A stretch of 64,000 nt of DNA. Origin: Spiroplasma endosymbiont of Aspidapion aeneum. GTDB taxonomy: Bacteria > Bacillota_I > Bacilli_A > Mycoplasmatales > Mycoplasmataceae. The notes under the pieces are model-generated. The model worked only from the letters and a program-made list of their open reading frames with translations. It was not told where the DNA came from and searched no databases. Every line of letters starts with the position of its first letter. Position 1 is the first letter of the stretch. The translations under genes and the position numbers were made by a program. The stretch is from assembly GCF_964031045.1 (NCBI RefSeq), contig NZ_OZ034994.1:682001-746000 (forward strand). Direction: 5' to 3'. Below, piece after piece: positions 42,941-55,050 of the stretch.

Positions 42941-43471
42941 ATGTTAATAAAAACTGAATTTTCTAAACGTGTAAGTGCAGAATTGAGAATTTTAATTGAT
43001 CGAGAAAATGTTTTTTCTGGGACAAACACACTAAACAATCTTATTACTAAATTATTTTATGTTGCAAAACACTCTCCAAAAGAAGGAGATGAGTTTGATA
43101 AGGACTATCTTAAAGAAATTGCAGATACAATCTTTAATTTAGAAGATTTAGTTGTTAAAAATGCCCTTACTTATGAAGAGTTAATTTATGTATCATATAA
43201 TAAAGAAATAAACCCTCAACAATGGATTGATTTTGCTCAAAGCGAAGCAAGAAAAGCTAGTTATGAAATGTATGATGATGACGAACTTGTGTATTTACGC
43301 GGACTACATATTTCATACCTTACTTGAGTTTATTGTGATGATTCATTAAAGCGAGCAAGAATTAGAATCTCTCGTGAATCATTTAAAAAAATAGCTCAAA
43401 TTGAAAAAGACTATGTTATTAAAAGAACCGATAATTTAAGAGATATGCTAAAAGATAAAGAAAAATGGTAA
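42941..43471 (+). CDS. Unknown cytoplasmic protein
   Basis: 176 aa, acidic, helical, no signal peptide. DRENVFSGTNTLNNLITKLFY and a basic C-terminus (SLKRARIRISRESFKK) are the only features that stand out. GGGGA lies before the ATG. It converges on the unknown gene at 43475 with 3 bases between the stop codons. Confidence 0.7.
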
Positions 43472-43474
43472 TTT

Positions 43475-44782
43475 CTAAAAATCATTTTCTAAGATTCAAT
43501 CAGTATTTTTTAAACTATTTACAATTTTTTTAATCATATCAATTATTGATGAATATCCTTGATTTCTAATCAATGGATATTTTTTATCAAAATATATTTT
43601 TAAGTACTCAATCTTACTTTTATATGCACTTAAAAAATTATATGCAAGTTGATTTAAATATTCTAAATTTTCACGACTTCGAGAAGTTATAATATCATCA
43701 CGTAGATTAGATGGGATTGAATTAAAAATAACCTTGGATTTGCGATTAATTTCATATCGTAATAAGTTTATATTAGCTTGACCACTTTTTAAATATGGTG
43801 TACAAACAAAAGAAAGATCGTGTTGTCTTGCATAATCAAAAGCAGAAATTGAATAACCAGACTCAACTTTCATATTATTTTGATACTTTCGAAGCTCATC
43901 ATTATTTTTAATATTAAAAATATCAATAAAAGAAAAGTAATTGGCAGGCACAACAAATCCTGTTATTGAATTTAACGAATATCGAGAAACACTTTCAAAG
44001 AGCTCGATAATCATATCGTCAAATTCACTAAAGAAATATGTTGTTTTCTTGTACATATTATTTAAAATATAAAAACCCAAGCTTTGAAAATTAATATGAT
44101 GCTTTAATCAAAAACTAAGGTTTTCAGTTTTTAGAAAATTCTTAATATCAAAACTGCTATTTCACTCATTTGCAATAGAATCTTTAATTGTTTTGGCAAT
44201 ATATTCATAAAAACCCCTCAATATCATATAATCAATATTATATGTATATGCAAAATCATCTTTTAAAACAAAATTAATTAAGTGTTTAATATTTACCAAA
44301 AAGCCAGAACTTATCTTATTTGCTTTTAAGAAGTCATCACAAACTTTTAGAACATTTTCCTCGTTTCATTTATTATTAATAATTGCATAATGTTTATCAT
44401 CCTTACTATTAACATACATTATAATAGCATTAAATATATATTTAACTTTATCTGATTTGAATATAATTTGAATAATATTTTGTGAAATATTAACGGAATG
44501 AGTTTTATTAACTCTACTTGCAAGCTCACTTACGATTGTAAATATTTTTTTAGGTTCTGGTATTTGGGTTTTATAAAAAACAAATGCAATATCTAAATTT
44601 ATAATCTCAAGGCTTCTCTCATAAGTTTTATACCTAAAATCCCCTATTTTTTTAATATCAATTTTCTCAAAAGTTTCCTTAATAAGGTTAAAAAAATATA
44701 AGACTTTCTTATCAATTGTTGTATCAATTAGTGATTTTTTAACACTATTATTGAAATCTATTAAGAATTTGCTATTTTTCAT
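43475..44782 (-). CDS. Unknown protein, second gene of a two-gene operon
   Basis: 435 aa, mostly helical and rich in Ile, Lys and Asn, without membrane segments. The start ATG 44782 has GGAAGTGA just upstream and overlaps the previous gene by 11 bp, so the two are coupled. UGA encodes several Trp. No homologous family recognised; the alternation of short strands and helices gives no motif. Confidence 0.68.
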
Positions 44783-46097
44783 ATTCACTTCCATCTATAT
44801 CTTCGCTTCGATATTTACTTTCATTATTAAATTTGTATTCATAAAATATACTAAAAAGAACCATTTTTTCTCCAGTAACTCCATCAGCATAAATATTTGC
44901 GGTTCTTATTTTGATTTGAGTTTCCTCAAAATATTTAGTGCTATTTTTTAGAGTATATGATTGGGATATTTGATCGAATGTAATTAAAACTTGATTTTCA
45001 AGTAAAAATTCTAAATCAATTTTTTCGATCAATATTTTATGTGTTGATGGATTATAAATATTGGTTACATACTCTTTAAAATCATTTCAAAAGTGATTAT
45101 AAGATTCTCAAATTTTATTAGTAAAACTTCCAAAATTTTCAAGTTGTAAAGATTTCAATATTTTATCAAATAGACTAATTTTTTTATATCGAAAATTTTT
45201 ATCTTCAAAAATTTTTGTGACTAAATTTTCATCTGTTAAATTATTATTATAAACATATGCCATTCATTTTTTTAAATAATCTGAATTTATTATTTTCTTT
45301 ATCATATAGGACATAAATCCATATTTAATAAATAATCATTGCTTTTTATTGAGTGATAATAATAAAATCTTTTCTCATGATTTTCTCTCTTTTATATTTA
45401 ATAGCGTAAAGTCTCTACTATCAATTTCAAAAAATAAAAACCTTAGATATCCATGAGTAATTGCATTTAACTTTCTAAAATTTGATAAAAATTGTAAACT
45501 AAATGAAAACTCAATCTTCATTTCATTGCAAATAATTATTGGAAAATTTTTTGACTGTAAACAACAACGAATATTAATTATTATTTGTTCAAATCTTTGT
45601 ATCTTTTGACAATTAAAAACCACATTAATTGAATCAAAATATTGATACTTCTTACTATTTGCCAATCCTGAAATAGTTTTTGATTTAAATTCAATACTAA
45701 TATTTTCAAGATTGCGATACTTAGAATTCATAAATGCAAAAACTCTTTTTTTTAATTGACATAAATAACAATTTCTTGGGTGTGTTTCTACCTCATTATG
45801 GTTTTTATACTCTAAATACTTTTGTTTACTAACATATTTTATTGCTAGCAAATCAATTACAGCTGTTTTTTTATTTTCAATATCGATTGCCAACATATCT
45901 GTATTTTGATTTTTATATCTTCCATGCTTTTTAATATCTATATTTAGTAATTTTAATTGTTCTTTAATAAATAAAATATTATTCTCAATGAACCTAAATT
46001 GGTCATTGGCTTGAATAAGTTTTGCTTTTTTTATATTTTCAATTATCGATAATTGCATTCTAATATTTTGTGTTTTAATTTTCTTATCTAAATTCAT
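44772..46097 (-). CDS. Unknown protein, first gene of a two-gene operon
   Basis: 441 aa. ATG 46097 is chosen because TTGAGG lies 6 bases upstream; an upstream TTG is possible. The N-terminal half has NCYLCQ (one CxxC pair) and strands such as AVIDLLAIKYV. The second half is helical with many UGA Trp. The gene is divergent from rsmE. The pair could be strain-specific or a defence pair, but there is no motif to support that. Confidence 0.68.
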
Positions 46098-46244
46098 CAA
46101 AAGCCTCAATATCTTTATTTTATCAAATTTAAGGGCCAATTATCCCTTATTTTACTTTAACATTAAAATTATTTTATTAACAATAAATTACAATATTATA
46201 TAATTATTGCAACTTTATTACTATTATTAATGTAGAATACTAAT

Positions 46245-46952
46245 ATGCATAGATATTTTACAAATGAGAAGAATAGAGAAATAATAACTCTTAGAGGCAA
46301 TACATTTCACCATATTAAAAATGTTATTAAATTAAATATTGGCGATAAGATTGAGTGTGTATACGAAGGCAGACTATTTTTAACATCAATTTATGAATTT
46401 CATAATGATTTTTTAAATGTCAAAATAAGTGAAGAAGTACATATCGAAAATAAAAAACATAAAATTATTGCAATCGTTGGAATAATTCGCGAACAAAAAT
46501 TTGATTTTTTATTACAAAAATTAACAGAAATTGGTGTTGATGAGATATGACCTTGTCAATTTATTCGAAGCGTTGTAAAAATAAATGAAAATAATGAAAA
46601 TAAGAAATTAAAAAGATGGGGAGAAATTATTAAATCTGCCGCAGAACAATCTAAACAAATAAAAATTCCACACCTAAAAAAAATAATTAGAAATATAAAA
46701 GAGATAGAAACCATAAAAGCTGATATTAAAATTATTGCTTGAGAAGAGGAGAAAAATTTTTCTTTAAAATCATTAACAAAAAAAATTAATAAAGTGGCAT
46801 TTATTGTTGGACCTGAAGGGGGAATCGATAAAACCGAAGTTGATGAATTGACTAAATTTGGATATATCCCCATAAGTCTTGGTGACAATATTTTGCGAGC
46901 AGAAACAGCGGCTATATATTTATTGTCAATATTAAATTATCTATTATCCTAA
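46245..46952 (+). CDS. rsmE: 16S rRNA (uracil1498-N3)-methyltransferase
   Basis: 235 aa SPOUT methyltransferase, normal length. The N-terminal RNA-binding part (HRYFTNE, HHIKNVIKL) is followed by AAEQSKQIKIP, VGPEGGID and LRAETAA, the knot motifs that bind S-adenosylmethionine. It methylates U1498 in the decoding region of 16S rRNA. Single gene on the plus strand. Confidence 0.93.
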
Positions 46953-47035
46953 AATATAAATTAAAATCAATATCAAATTATTGATAGATTTAAAACCTTA
47001 TTATTTTATCCAAGAAATTTTAAATTTTAAAAATA

Positions 47036-47078
47036 AAATAAGTCACAAATAATTGAAAAATTATCTTGTGACTTATTT
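47036..47078. terminator. Terminator between rsmE and rbfA
   Basis: 13 bp perfect stem AAATAAGTCACAA with its complement around a 17-base loop, A/T-rich on both flanks. It lies between convergent rsmE and the infB operon and could serve both. Confidence 0.8.
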
Positions 47079-47098
47079 ATTATAAACTGGGTACAACG

Positions 47099-47464
47099 CT
47101 AATTATCATCGCCTTGTTTTTTCTTAATATCGCTTAATATTTTTTCAATATTCTCAGCGCTATCTGTTCATTGGTCGTAAACAAATTCTAAATTTGGTAC
47201 GCTTTTTACATTAATTTTTTTAGCAAGTAACATCCTAATTTCTTTAAGATTATCACTTAATATTTTTTCATAAGTTTTGATATCGTGATCTTCATCTAAT
47301 AATATTGTATAATAAATCTTTGCATGACTCTTATCTTTTGATAATCTTACTTCAACAACATTCACTCTTAACAAAAAATCATGGTTATTTTTTATTTCCT
47401 TTTGCAATATTATATTAACATCTCTCAAAATGGTTGATTGTAATCTTTCAATGTCTTTTAGCAT
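47099..47464 (-). CDS. rbfA: Ribosome-binding factor A
   Basis: 121 aa KH-like protein. VVEVRLSKDKSHAKIYYTIL and VPNLEFVYDQW are typical. It helps mature the 5' end of 16S rRNA in the small subunit. It starts 2 bases after the infB stop codon, in the standard order. Confidence 0.93.
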
Positions 47465-47466
47465 AA

Positions 47467-49371
47467 TTATTTTACCTCCTGATTTTTATACCCTTCAATA
47501 ATATCTCCTTCTTTAATATCATTAAAGTTTTTGATTGTTACTCCACATTCATGGCCTTCTTTCGCTTCCTTAATTTCATCCTTAATATGCTTAAGGGAAG
47601 AAATTTCACCAGAATATACAACAATACCATCACGAATAATTCTAACAGAACTTCCTCTATATATACTTCCATTAATAACATAGCATCCAGCAATCGTTCC
47701 AACTTGTGAATGCTTGAATATCGCTCTTACTTCTGCTTGGCCTGTGATCACTTCTTCAAATATAGGGTCTAACATACCAGTTGCAGCATCTTCAATCTCT
47801 TCTAAAATTTTGTAGATAATAGTGTGTAGCCTTATATCTACTTTTTCTTCGTCAGCTTTCTTTCGAACTTCTCCAGTAGGACGAACATTAAATCCATATA
47901 TTATCCCATTTGAGGCTTGAGCTAGTGTAATATCGGATAATGATATAGCACCAACTGTTGCTCTAAGAATATTTATTTTAACTCCCTCAATATTAATTTT
48001 TAATAAAGAGTTTCTTGTTGCTTCAACAGACCCCTGAGCATCAGCTTTTAAAATAATATTAATTGACTTTAGCTCTCCAGCATCTATTTGTTCTTTAATA
48101 TTTTCTAGCGAGAATGATGATTTTTTGTTATTTAATAAATTTTGGATTTTTAATTTTTGAGCTTTAGCTATTTCTCTTGCTGTTTTTTCATCACCAACAA
48201 TTAAAAACTTATCTCCTGGCATTGGTGTTTCATTAAGTCCCATTACCACAACTGGTTGAGATGGATATATTTCCGTTAAACGATGGCCATGTTCATTTTC
48301 CAATTCCTTAACAACACCATAAGTACCACCAGCTACCATAAGGTCTTTTTTTCTTAATACTCCGTGTTGAACAAGAATTGTTGCAATTGGTCCACGACGC
48401 TTATCTAAATGAGATTCAATAACAACTCCCCTAGCAGCACCTTTGTGATTTGCCTTGTATTCATTAATTTCTGCAACAATATTAATTGTTTCAATTAATT
48501 TATCCAAACCAATCTTTGTTTTAGCACTTCCTTCTACAAAAGGAATGTCTCCACCGTATTCTTCTGCAACAATACCAAAATTCATTAATTCTGATTTAAC
48601 ATTTTCCGTTTTTGCATGTGGCTTGTCTGTTTTATTTATAAATGTAATTATATTTGTATTAGCTGCTTTTGCATGATCAATTGACTCCTCAGTTTGAGGT
48701 TTCACACCATCATCAGCAGCAACTACTAAAACAACAATATCGGTAATATTTGTACCTCGTGCTCTCATTTCTGTAAAAGCTTCGTGACCTGGTGTATCTA
48801 AAAATGTAATTTTTCCACCTTTTGATTCAATTTGATAAGCGCCGATATGTTGGGTAATACCACCATGTTCTGTATCTATTACATTTGAATCTCTTAACGC
48901 ATCTAATAATGTTGTCTTACCGTGGTCAACGTGGCCAACAATTGTCACAACTGGCGGTCGTTTTTCTCAATTAGAATCATCCTCGTTTAACATTAATGTA
49001 TCAAATATATTTTCTTTTGTAACACTAACTTCTTTTTGAAAATCATAACCAAATTCTAAACATAACTCTCCCATTTGTTCCTCTGAAAGAATATTGTTAA
49101 GGGTTAACATTATTCCATTGTTAAAAAAATGCTTAATAATATCCTTTGCATTTTTATTTATTTTCTGAGCAAAATCCTTAATTGATAATTCAGAAGTATA
49201 AACAAATATACCATTGACAAGACCAGTTTCAATAGTCTCGTTTAGAGATTTTTTTATATGGGCATTGATATGTTTTTTTTGTTGTTTTTGAACATTTTTA
49301 TTGTTGTTGTTTTTTTGTCCCCCAACGTTTTTTTTATTATTAATATTATTTTTTTTATTTTGTTGTGCCAT
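47467..49371 (-). CDS. infB: Translation initiation factor IF-2
   Basis: 634 aa with the short mollicute N-terminus, here an Asn/Lys/Gln-rich start followed by the IF2-N segment. G-domain motifs: GHVDHGKTT, DTPGHEAFT, NKTD and the GSAK region. Domains II to IV follow, ending YKNQEVK. It brings initiator tRNA to the ribosome with GTP. Only one UGA (at the junction before EKRPPVVTIV). Sequence composition is closer to average than in the accessory genes. Confidence 0.97.
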
Positions 49372-49416
49372 ACAATTAAACCTCCATTATTTATTCATTA
49401 ACCTCTTTATATTATC

Positions 49417-49734
49417 TTACTCTAAATTTATTAAAAAAGATATATTTTTATCCAATAATTTTTTAAGTTCATTATTTGTTATTCCCATTGCTTTAATATT
49501 TTTTACTTTACTGATAAATTCTAGTTCTTTAGAATTAATATTTAATACACTAACTTCTGTGTTATTATTATTTGCCTTATTTTTAATTCTTTTTAGAGAA
49601 TTTAAAGAAATGTCTGATGCAACAATTATAAGAAATACTTTATCTAGATTTTCTAACAATCTTTCTCCATAAATAAAATTATTAGATTTAACAATCATTC
49701 CAATTGTATTTATAGCTTTTTGTCTTTCATCCAC
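49417..49734 (-). CDS. ylxQ: L7Ae-family RNA-binding protein YlxQ
   Basis: 105 aa L7Ae/L30e fold (NTIGMIVKSNNFIYGE, then VFLIIVASDISLN). Such proteins bind kink-turn RNA. It overlaps the ylxR gene by 25 bp in the nusA-infB operon, the normal location. Confidence 0.85.
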   Translation of the reverse strand: MDERQKAINTIGMIVKSNNFIYGERLLENLDKVFLIIVASDISLNSLKRIKNKANNNNTEVSVLNINSKELEFISKVKNIKAMGITNNELKKLLDKNISFLINLE

Positions 49735-49994
49735 TCTTCGATTTCCTTTTCGATTTTTAATATTTGTTCTTCTGAGAGAGTTATTTTAAAAGCTTTAGAA
49801 ATTCTCGATTTAGCTCTAATTAATTTTCCAACCTTAAAATTTGGAAGATATAAATAAATACCTCTTTTATTATTTAAATTATCTTTATCAATAATAAATT
49901 TACCGTCATTAAAAGTTAGTCTTAATAATTCTGATTTTAAAAATTTCTTATAGGTTATAATGTCTCGACGATAGCTAATTATTTTTGAAGCCAA
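49710..49994 (-). CDS. ylxR: YlxR-family nucleic-acid-binding protein (DUF448)
   Basis: 94 aa. The family core is recognisable as YRRDIITYKKFLKSELLRL and NNKRGIYLYL; the usual N-terminal Cys residues are absent. The start is TTG with GAGGAC 8 bases upstream, inside the end of nusA. It probably binds RNA; in other bacteria YlxR affects RNase P or transcription of the operon. Confidence 0.85.
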   Translation of the reverse strand: MASKIISYRRDIITYKKFLKSELLRLTFNDGKFIIDKDNLNNKRGIYLYLPNFKVGKLIRAKSRISKAFKITLSEEQILKIEKEIEEWMKDKKL

Positions 49995-49999
49995 TAATA

Positions 50000-51313
50000 T
50001 TAGTCCTCATCATCTGTTAAATAATCTTCGTGGTCTAAATTATAAAAATCATCATCAGCGCTATTAGTATCATAATTATCATTGAAATCTATTGTATCTA
50101 GATTAAGATAAGATTCTTCTAAATAATCGTTTACTTGTTTTGATATGGGTCTTACTGTTTGTTTTAACTTATTACCTCAATTTTTAAAATTCTTTTCTTG
50201 TAACCATTTACCAGCTTCTAAATCTTTTTCTGAGAGATTCCCATTTCATATAATCTCAATTCCTTTACTTTTAGCCTGCTCAACTGAGTAAATATCAATT
50301 TTAGTTTCTGCTAATTTAGCAACAACTTTTACTAAATAACCACCTCTACCAATAGCAAGTGAAATATGTTGTTCTGGGACAATAACAATATATTGATTTT
50401 CAACGCCCTCTTTTTTTTGAATAGAAACAACACGAGCCGGAGATAGTGCATTCATTATATATTGGTCCTTATCATCATCATAAAGGACAATATCTATTTT
50501 CTCATTATATAATTCTTTTAAAACTCCATTAATTCGACTTCCATTTGGTCCAATACAACAACCAATTGGGTCAATGTTTGGATCATTACTTCTAACAGCA
50601 ACCTTTGATCTAAACCCTGGTTCTCTAGCAACTTTCATAATATTAACAAGTCCAGAGGTAATTTCGGGAATCTCAATTTCCATTAGTCTCTCAATAAAAC
50701 GTGGATGAATTCTAGTCAAACCAACTTGTTGGAATTTATTATCCTTATCCACAAATTCTATGTAAAAGAAAACACGATCTCCAACACCAAAATTTTCACC
50801 TGGAATTAGCTTCATATTTCAAAACGGAAGTGTTAAACCATCAACGCTTAAAATAATACTTTTTTCTGTAATATCCTTAACAATTCCACTAGCGATTTCA
50901 CCAATCCTTGGTGTAAATTTATTAAATATAACAGATTTTTCAGCATCTCTAATTTTTTGTTTAACAGCTTGGCCAACTTTTAGAACTGCTAAGTTGGAAA
51001 ATTCAGTGTTAATATCGATAGGTTCTCGAACAATATCACCAATATTATCATTTTGATATAGTTTTTTGGCATCTTGTTGGGAGATTTCCAATCAATCGTC
51101 ATCAACCTCTTCAACAATAGTTAATAATTTTCAAACCTTTATCTCTTTTTCTTCTTCATTAATATCTACTTCAATTATAGCTTCTGGGTCAAAGTATTTC
51201 TCATAAGCTTTTTTAAACCCATCTCGAATGCCATCAAAAATTACTTCCTTATCAATTTGTTTTTCTCTAACAATATCCATTACAGAATCAATAAATCATG
51301 CACTATTAAACAT
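50000..51313 (-). CDS. nusA: Transcription termination/antitermination factor NusA
   Basis: 437 aa. NTD (residues 1-120), S1 (about 130-200), KH1 with GCCIGPNGSRI and KH2 with SLAIGRGGYLVK, then an acidic tail ending in EDYLTDDED. Three UGA codons lie within conserved regions. First gene of the operon, with its own promoter after a terminator at 51341-51365. rimP, usually directly before nusA, is not present. Confidence 0.95.
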
Positions 51314-51340
51314 TTTAAACCTCCAAACAAAAATTAATGA

Positions 51341-51365
51341 AAAAAAGACTCTTGCAGTCTTTTTT
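51341..51365 (-). terminator. Terminator upstream of nusA
   Basis: AAAAAAGACT-CTTGC-AGTCTTTTTT, perfect 10 bp stem. It would end transcripts from the 153 aa gene and lies in the leader of the nusA operon, just after its promoter. Confidence 0.8.
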
Positions 51366-51387
51366 CACTAGGTATTTGACTACTATT

Positions 51388-51393
51388 AGTATA
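51388..51393 (-). promoter_or_regulatory. -10 box of the nusA operon
   Basis: TATACT on the minus strand preceded by TGT (extended form). A transcript from here passes through the 51341-51365 hairpin, which could then act as an attenuator for NusA. Confidence 0.5.
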
Positions 51394-51583
51394 ACATAAA
51401 AAGAGAAGATTTGGAGAAAAAATATCTTCTATATCACTAATTATTAAAATATTTTTTAAAAAAATATTAATTAGAATTAAATAATTTACAGATTGATGAA
51501 ATAAATAAAAACACCAATTATTTAAGATAGCATATTTGTAATATTCTTATTAATTTCTTTTCTAAAGATTTCATTGCAAATTT

Positions 51584-52045
51584 TTAAATAGGCATATCGC
51601 TGAACTTTTCATTTGTCTTATCTTTTTCAATAATTTTTATAAGATAAACTATTAAAAAAGTTGCAATGTTAAAAATTGGTATGTAAATAAATATATTTAA
51701 CTTTTTCTTTGGTAAAATAATTGATGTGAAAAATATATTATCACCCTTGAATCTCTCCATATAGATAAAAATTATATATAGTGAGACAATATAGAAAAAG
51801 AAAGCAACTAAAGAGTAAAAAATAGAAATTGAAAGATAATATCCACTAACCGTTGTTCTTCAACGAACAATCGCATATGCCAATGTTATGTATAAAGTTA
51901 ATGTCCAAAAAATAAAATCAGAAAAAACAATCCAATAGGACTTATAAAATTTAATTCTTTGATATCCCTTAATGAGGAAAATAATACATCAAGAAAAAAT
52001 AATTAAAAATAATCATATAAAAAGCTCTAAAACCGCAACGTTCAT
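51584..52045 (-). CDS. Unknown four-helix membrane protein
   Basis: 153 aa, about four membrane helices: residues 5-25, 44-65, 80-108 and 125-145. Short cytoplasmic loops. It starts 23 bases after the rel stop codon and probably shares its transcript. It occupies the usual position of rimP but bears no resemblance to it. Function unknown. Confidence 0.72.
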
Positions 52046-52067
52046 TACATCTCATTTCTATTATCTA

Positions 52068-54368
52068 TTAATTATCCTCTGATGAATATCTAGCAGATGA
52101 AATATACCCAGGAAGTTCTTTTATTTTGTCAACTAAAGCATTATAATTAGAAATTCCTTTTAACTCAAATAAAATATTTATAATTTGAATATCACTTTCA
52201 TATCTTGGATTAATTGAAATAATATTTGCATTATTATTTAAGATTATATTAGCAACATCATTAATAACTTTATTATTTATTAATACTTTAATAACTATAT
52301 TTGTTATGTAAAAGTTTTCTGGGACATTATTAGCAATTCAACTAGCATTATAACTATTTTCTATTAAATCTGTTTTAGCCATCGATAATATATTTCGACA
52401 AATGTCTCGATGAATAAGCAATTGATCAGTACTTTTATCATTTAAAGCAATAATATCGTCAATTGGCAACGGATAACAACATCTCGCCAATTGACACTCT
52501 ATTCTAATTTTATTTCCAATATTAATATCATTTCTTCCATTTTTTAGGCTAAATTTTGATATTTTTAAAGATTTAACAATTGGAGATATTTTTTTTAGGT
52601 CTACATCCTCTAAATAAACAAAATTAATAGCATCCTCTATTGATATATCTTTCTTAGCAATCGCTAGGAGAAATAAATCTTTATTTTTAAATTTTAATTT
52701 TCGAATATTTTCTGCAATTTTACGGTCATCAATATCTCATTTGAGATTATGATTAATAATGTATTCATTAACTTGTTCTGCTGCTCTAATTATTAATTGA
52801 CTATCTGATAATTTTTCTTCAACCTGATTAGTTTTATCTTCTAGATATGTAGTAATTAATTTTTTAGCATCATTTGAACGGACATAATTTAATCAAAGTT
52901 TATCAGGTCTCTGGTCTTTTGAGTATAAAATTTCAACAATATCTCCATTATTTAAAACATAATTAAATGATTTTTCAATTCCATTAATTAATGCCCCTGA
53001 TGTTTTATTTGCTTTAGCTGGGTCAATTTTGTAAGAATAATCTAAAACAGTACTTCCAATTGGAAAGTTAAAAACACTACCATCAACTTGAAGAACATAT
53101 ACAGTTGGTTGAAGTAGGTCTGTTTTAATGATTTCATTAATATTTTCTTTTACATTAACATCAATAATTTCATTATTAAAATTATCAGAAAGATCATTAA
53201 GTTGATTTGAAATATTTAAAAGATTATTTATATATTCTGTTTTTTCTTTTCTTTGCTCTTCTTTTTCTTTTTCTGAGAAGTCATCTTCTCCTCTTTTGTA
53301 TTTTCAGTGAGCTGCAACTCCAGATTCTGCAATTTCATTCATTTTATATGTTCTTATTTGAACTTCAAAAACAAAGCCATCTTTTGAAATAACAATAGTA
53401 TGAAGAGATTGATACATGTTATTTTTGGGGGTTGCAATATAATCTTTAAATCTTCCTGGTAATGGTGTATATAATTTATGAACAACAGATAAAGCCAAAT
53501 AACAATCATCAATAGTTTTTGTTATAACCCTAAATGCTAAAACATCTCCAAGATTAATTATTTTTTGGTTTAATCTTTGCATTTTAGAAAAAATTGAGTA
53601 TTTACTTTTATACCTTCCAAATACTTTTGTTCCCAATATTGAAGAGTAATCTAAGCTCTTGGCAATTTCTACAGATATTTTCTTTACCATCTGTTCACGA
53701 TTTTGTTCAGATTTTGACAATTCTTCACTAATTAAATTATAAGAAACAGGATCTGTTATTTTAAAGCAGATTTCTTCTAAGTTTTCTCTAGCTTTTTTCA
53801 TTCCCAATCTATTTGCGATAGAAACATAAATATCTAACGTCTCTTTAGCTATACGAATTTGTTTTTCTGGCTTTAAACTCCCGAGTGTTAAAACGTTACT
53901 CATTCTATCTGCTAATTTAACAAAAATAACATTTATATCTTTAACTAGACCAAAAATTAGTTTTTCTAAATACTGACCTTTTAAAAAACTACTATTTTCT
54001 TTTGTTAAAAAATTTGATTTTGATAAAGAATCAACCATATTGGCAATATTTTTTCCAAAACTCAATTCAATTTCTTCTTTTAAAACTGGTGTATCTTCAA
54101 TAACATCGTGTAACAAACCAGCTATAATTGTATCAATATTCATTTTTCATTGGGCTAGATAATAAGCACAAGTTAAAGGGTGAACAATAAAAGGTGAACC
54201 AGATTTTCTCATCTGTCCTGAGTGTTTTTTATTAGCATAATAATAAGCATCTTTTACTCGCTCAAGTAAACTATTGTCACTTATATACTTTGAAACCTCA
54301 TCAAAAAGGATTTGTGGGTCCTCAATTTCTATAAATCTAAATTCTTCTTCTGTGTAATCTTCTTCCAT
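52068..54368 (-). CDS. relA: Bifunctional (p)ppGpp synthetase/hydrolase, RelA/SpoT family
   Basis: 766 aa, full length for the long RSH class. The HD hydrolase domain has IVHPL, LLHDVIEDT and ADRMSN, the H-HDxxED-D set, so it is probably active. The synthetase domain has YKSKYS, GDVLAFRV, GRFKDYIATPKNNMYQSLH and EVQIRT. TGS, helical and CC domains (ARCCYPLP) and an ACT domain follow. It makes and degrades the starvation signal ppGpp. No clear Shine-Dalgarno precedes ATG 54368; a TAAAAT box lies close to the start. Confidence 0.93.
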
Positions 54369-54470
54369 ACTACTATTTTATCTTAAAATCTAATCTATTT
54401 TATCAAAAAAAGATTATTTATTGCCAAACATCAGAAAATAAAAATTATTTTTATTAATATTTAAATTAAA

Positions 54471-54497
54471 AAAATCGATATAGTTTATATCGATTTT
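54471..54497 (-). terminator. Terminator of the apt transcript
   Basis: Stem AAAATCGATATA with TATATCGATTTT around a 3-base loop, starting 15 bases after the apt stop codon. Confidence 0.8.
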
Positions 54498-54511
54498 AAT
54501 TGTAAAATTGT

Positions 54512-55030
54512 TTATTTAATATTAATAATCGCCTTAAAATGACATTTATTAAAGAAGTCTTCATTTTTATGTAAAAAGACAAGATCAATAAGACAAATTC
54601 CCCCAACTAATTCTCCACCTAAATGATCAACAGCTAATTTAATTGCTTTTGCAGTTCCACCAGTTGCAAATACATCATCAATAAGAATTAATCGATCATT
54701 TTTCTTAATATCATCAACATGTATTTCTAAAATTGGGGCATCATATTCAGATGAAGCTTTAAAGGCATAAACTTTCCGTGGTAATTTTCCTTTTTTTCTC
54801 ACCAAAATAACCCTTTTATTCAACAAGTATGCGATCGTTGTTGCAAAAATAAATCCTCGAGATTCTGGGGCAATAATTGCATCAAATTCTATAGTCTTTG
54901 CAATTTCAACAAACTTCTCAATTGCACATTTTAATGCATCATTATTATTTAAGAGCGGTGTTATATCTTTAAAGTCAACACCTTTAATAGGAAAATCCTT
55001 AATATTTATAACGTAGTCTGTTAGGTTCAT
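54512..55030 (-). CDS. apt: Adenine phosphoribosyltransferase
   Basis: 172 aa, usual size. LILIDDVFATGGTA is the PRPP-binding motif; FPIKGVDFKDITPLL and APESRGFIFA are family-typical. It salvages adenine to AMP with PRPP, essential in an organism without purine synthesis. It follows secDF by 20 bases; secDF-apt-relA order is also seen in other bacteria. Confidence 0.96.
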   Translation of the reverse strand: MNLTDYVINIKDFPIKGVDFKDITPLLNNNDALKCAIEKFVEIAKTIEFDAIIAPESRGFIFATTIAYLLNKRVILVRKKGKLPRKVYAFKASSEYDAPILEIHVDDIKKNDRLILIDDVFATGGTAKAIKLAVDHLGGELVGGICLIDLVFLHKNEDFFNKCHFKAIINIK

Positions 55031-55050
55031 AGTTTATCACAATCCTATCT

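Noticed and set aside
51584-52045. The gene before nusA as RimP
   Set aside because: The product has four membrane helices and no RimP pattern.
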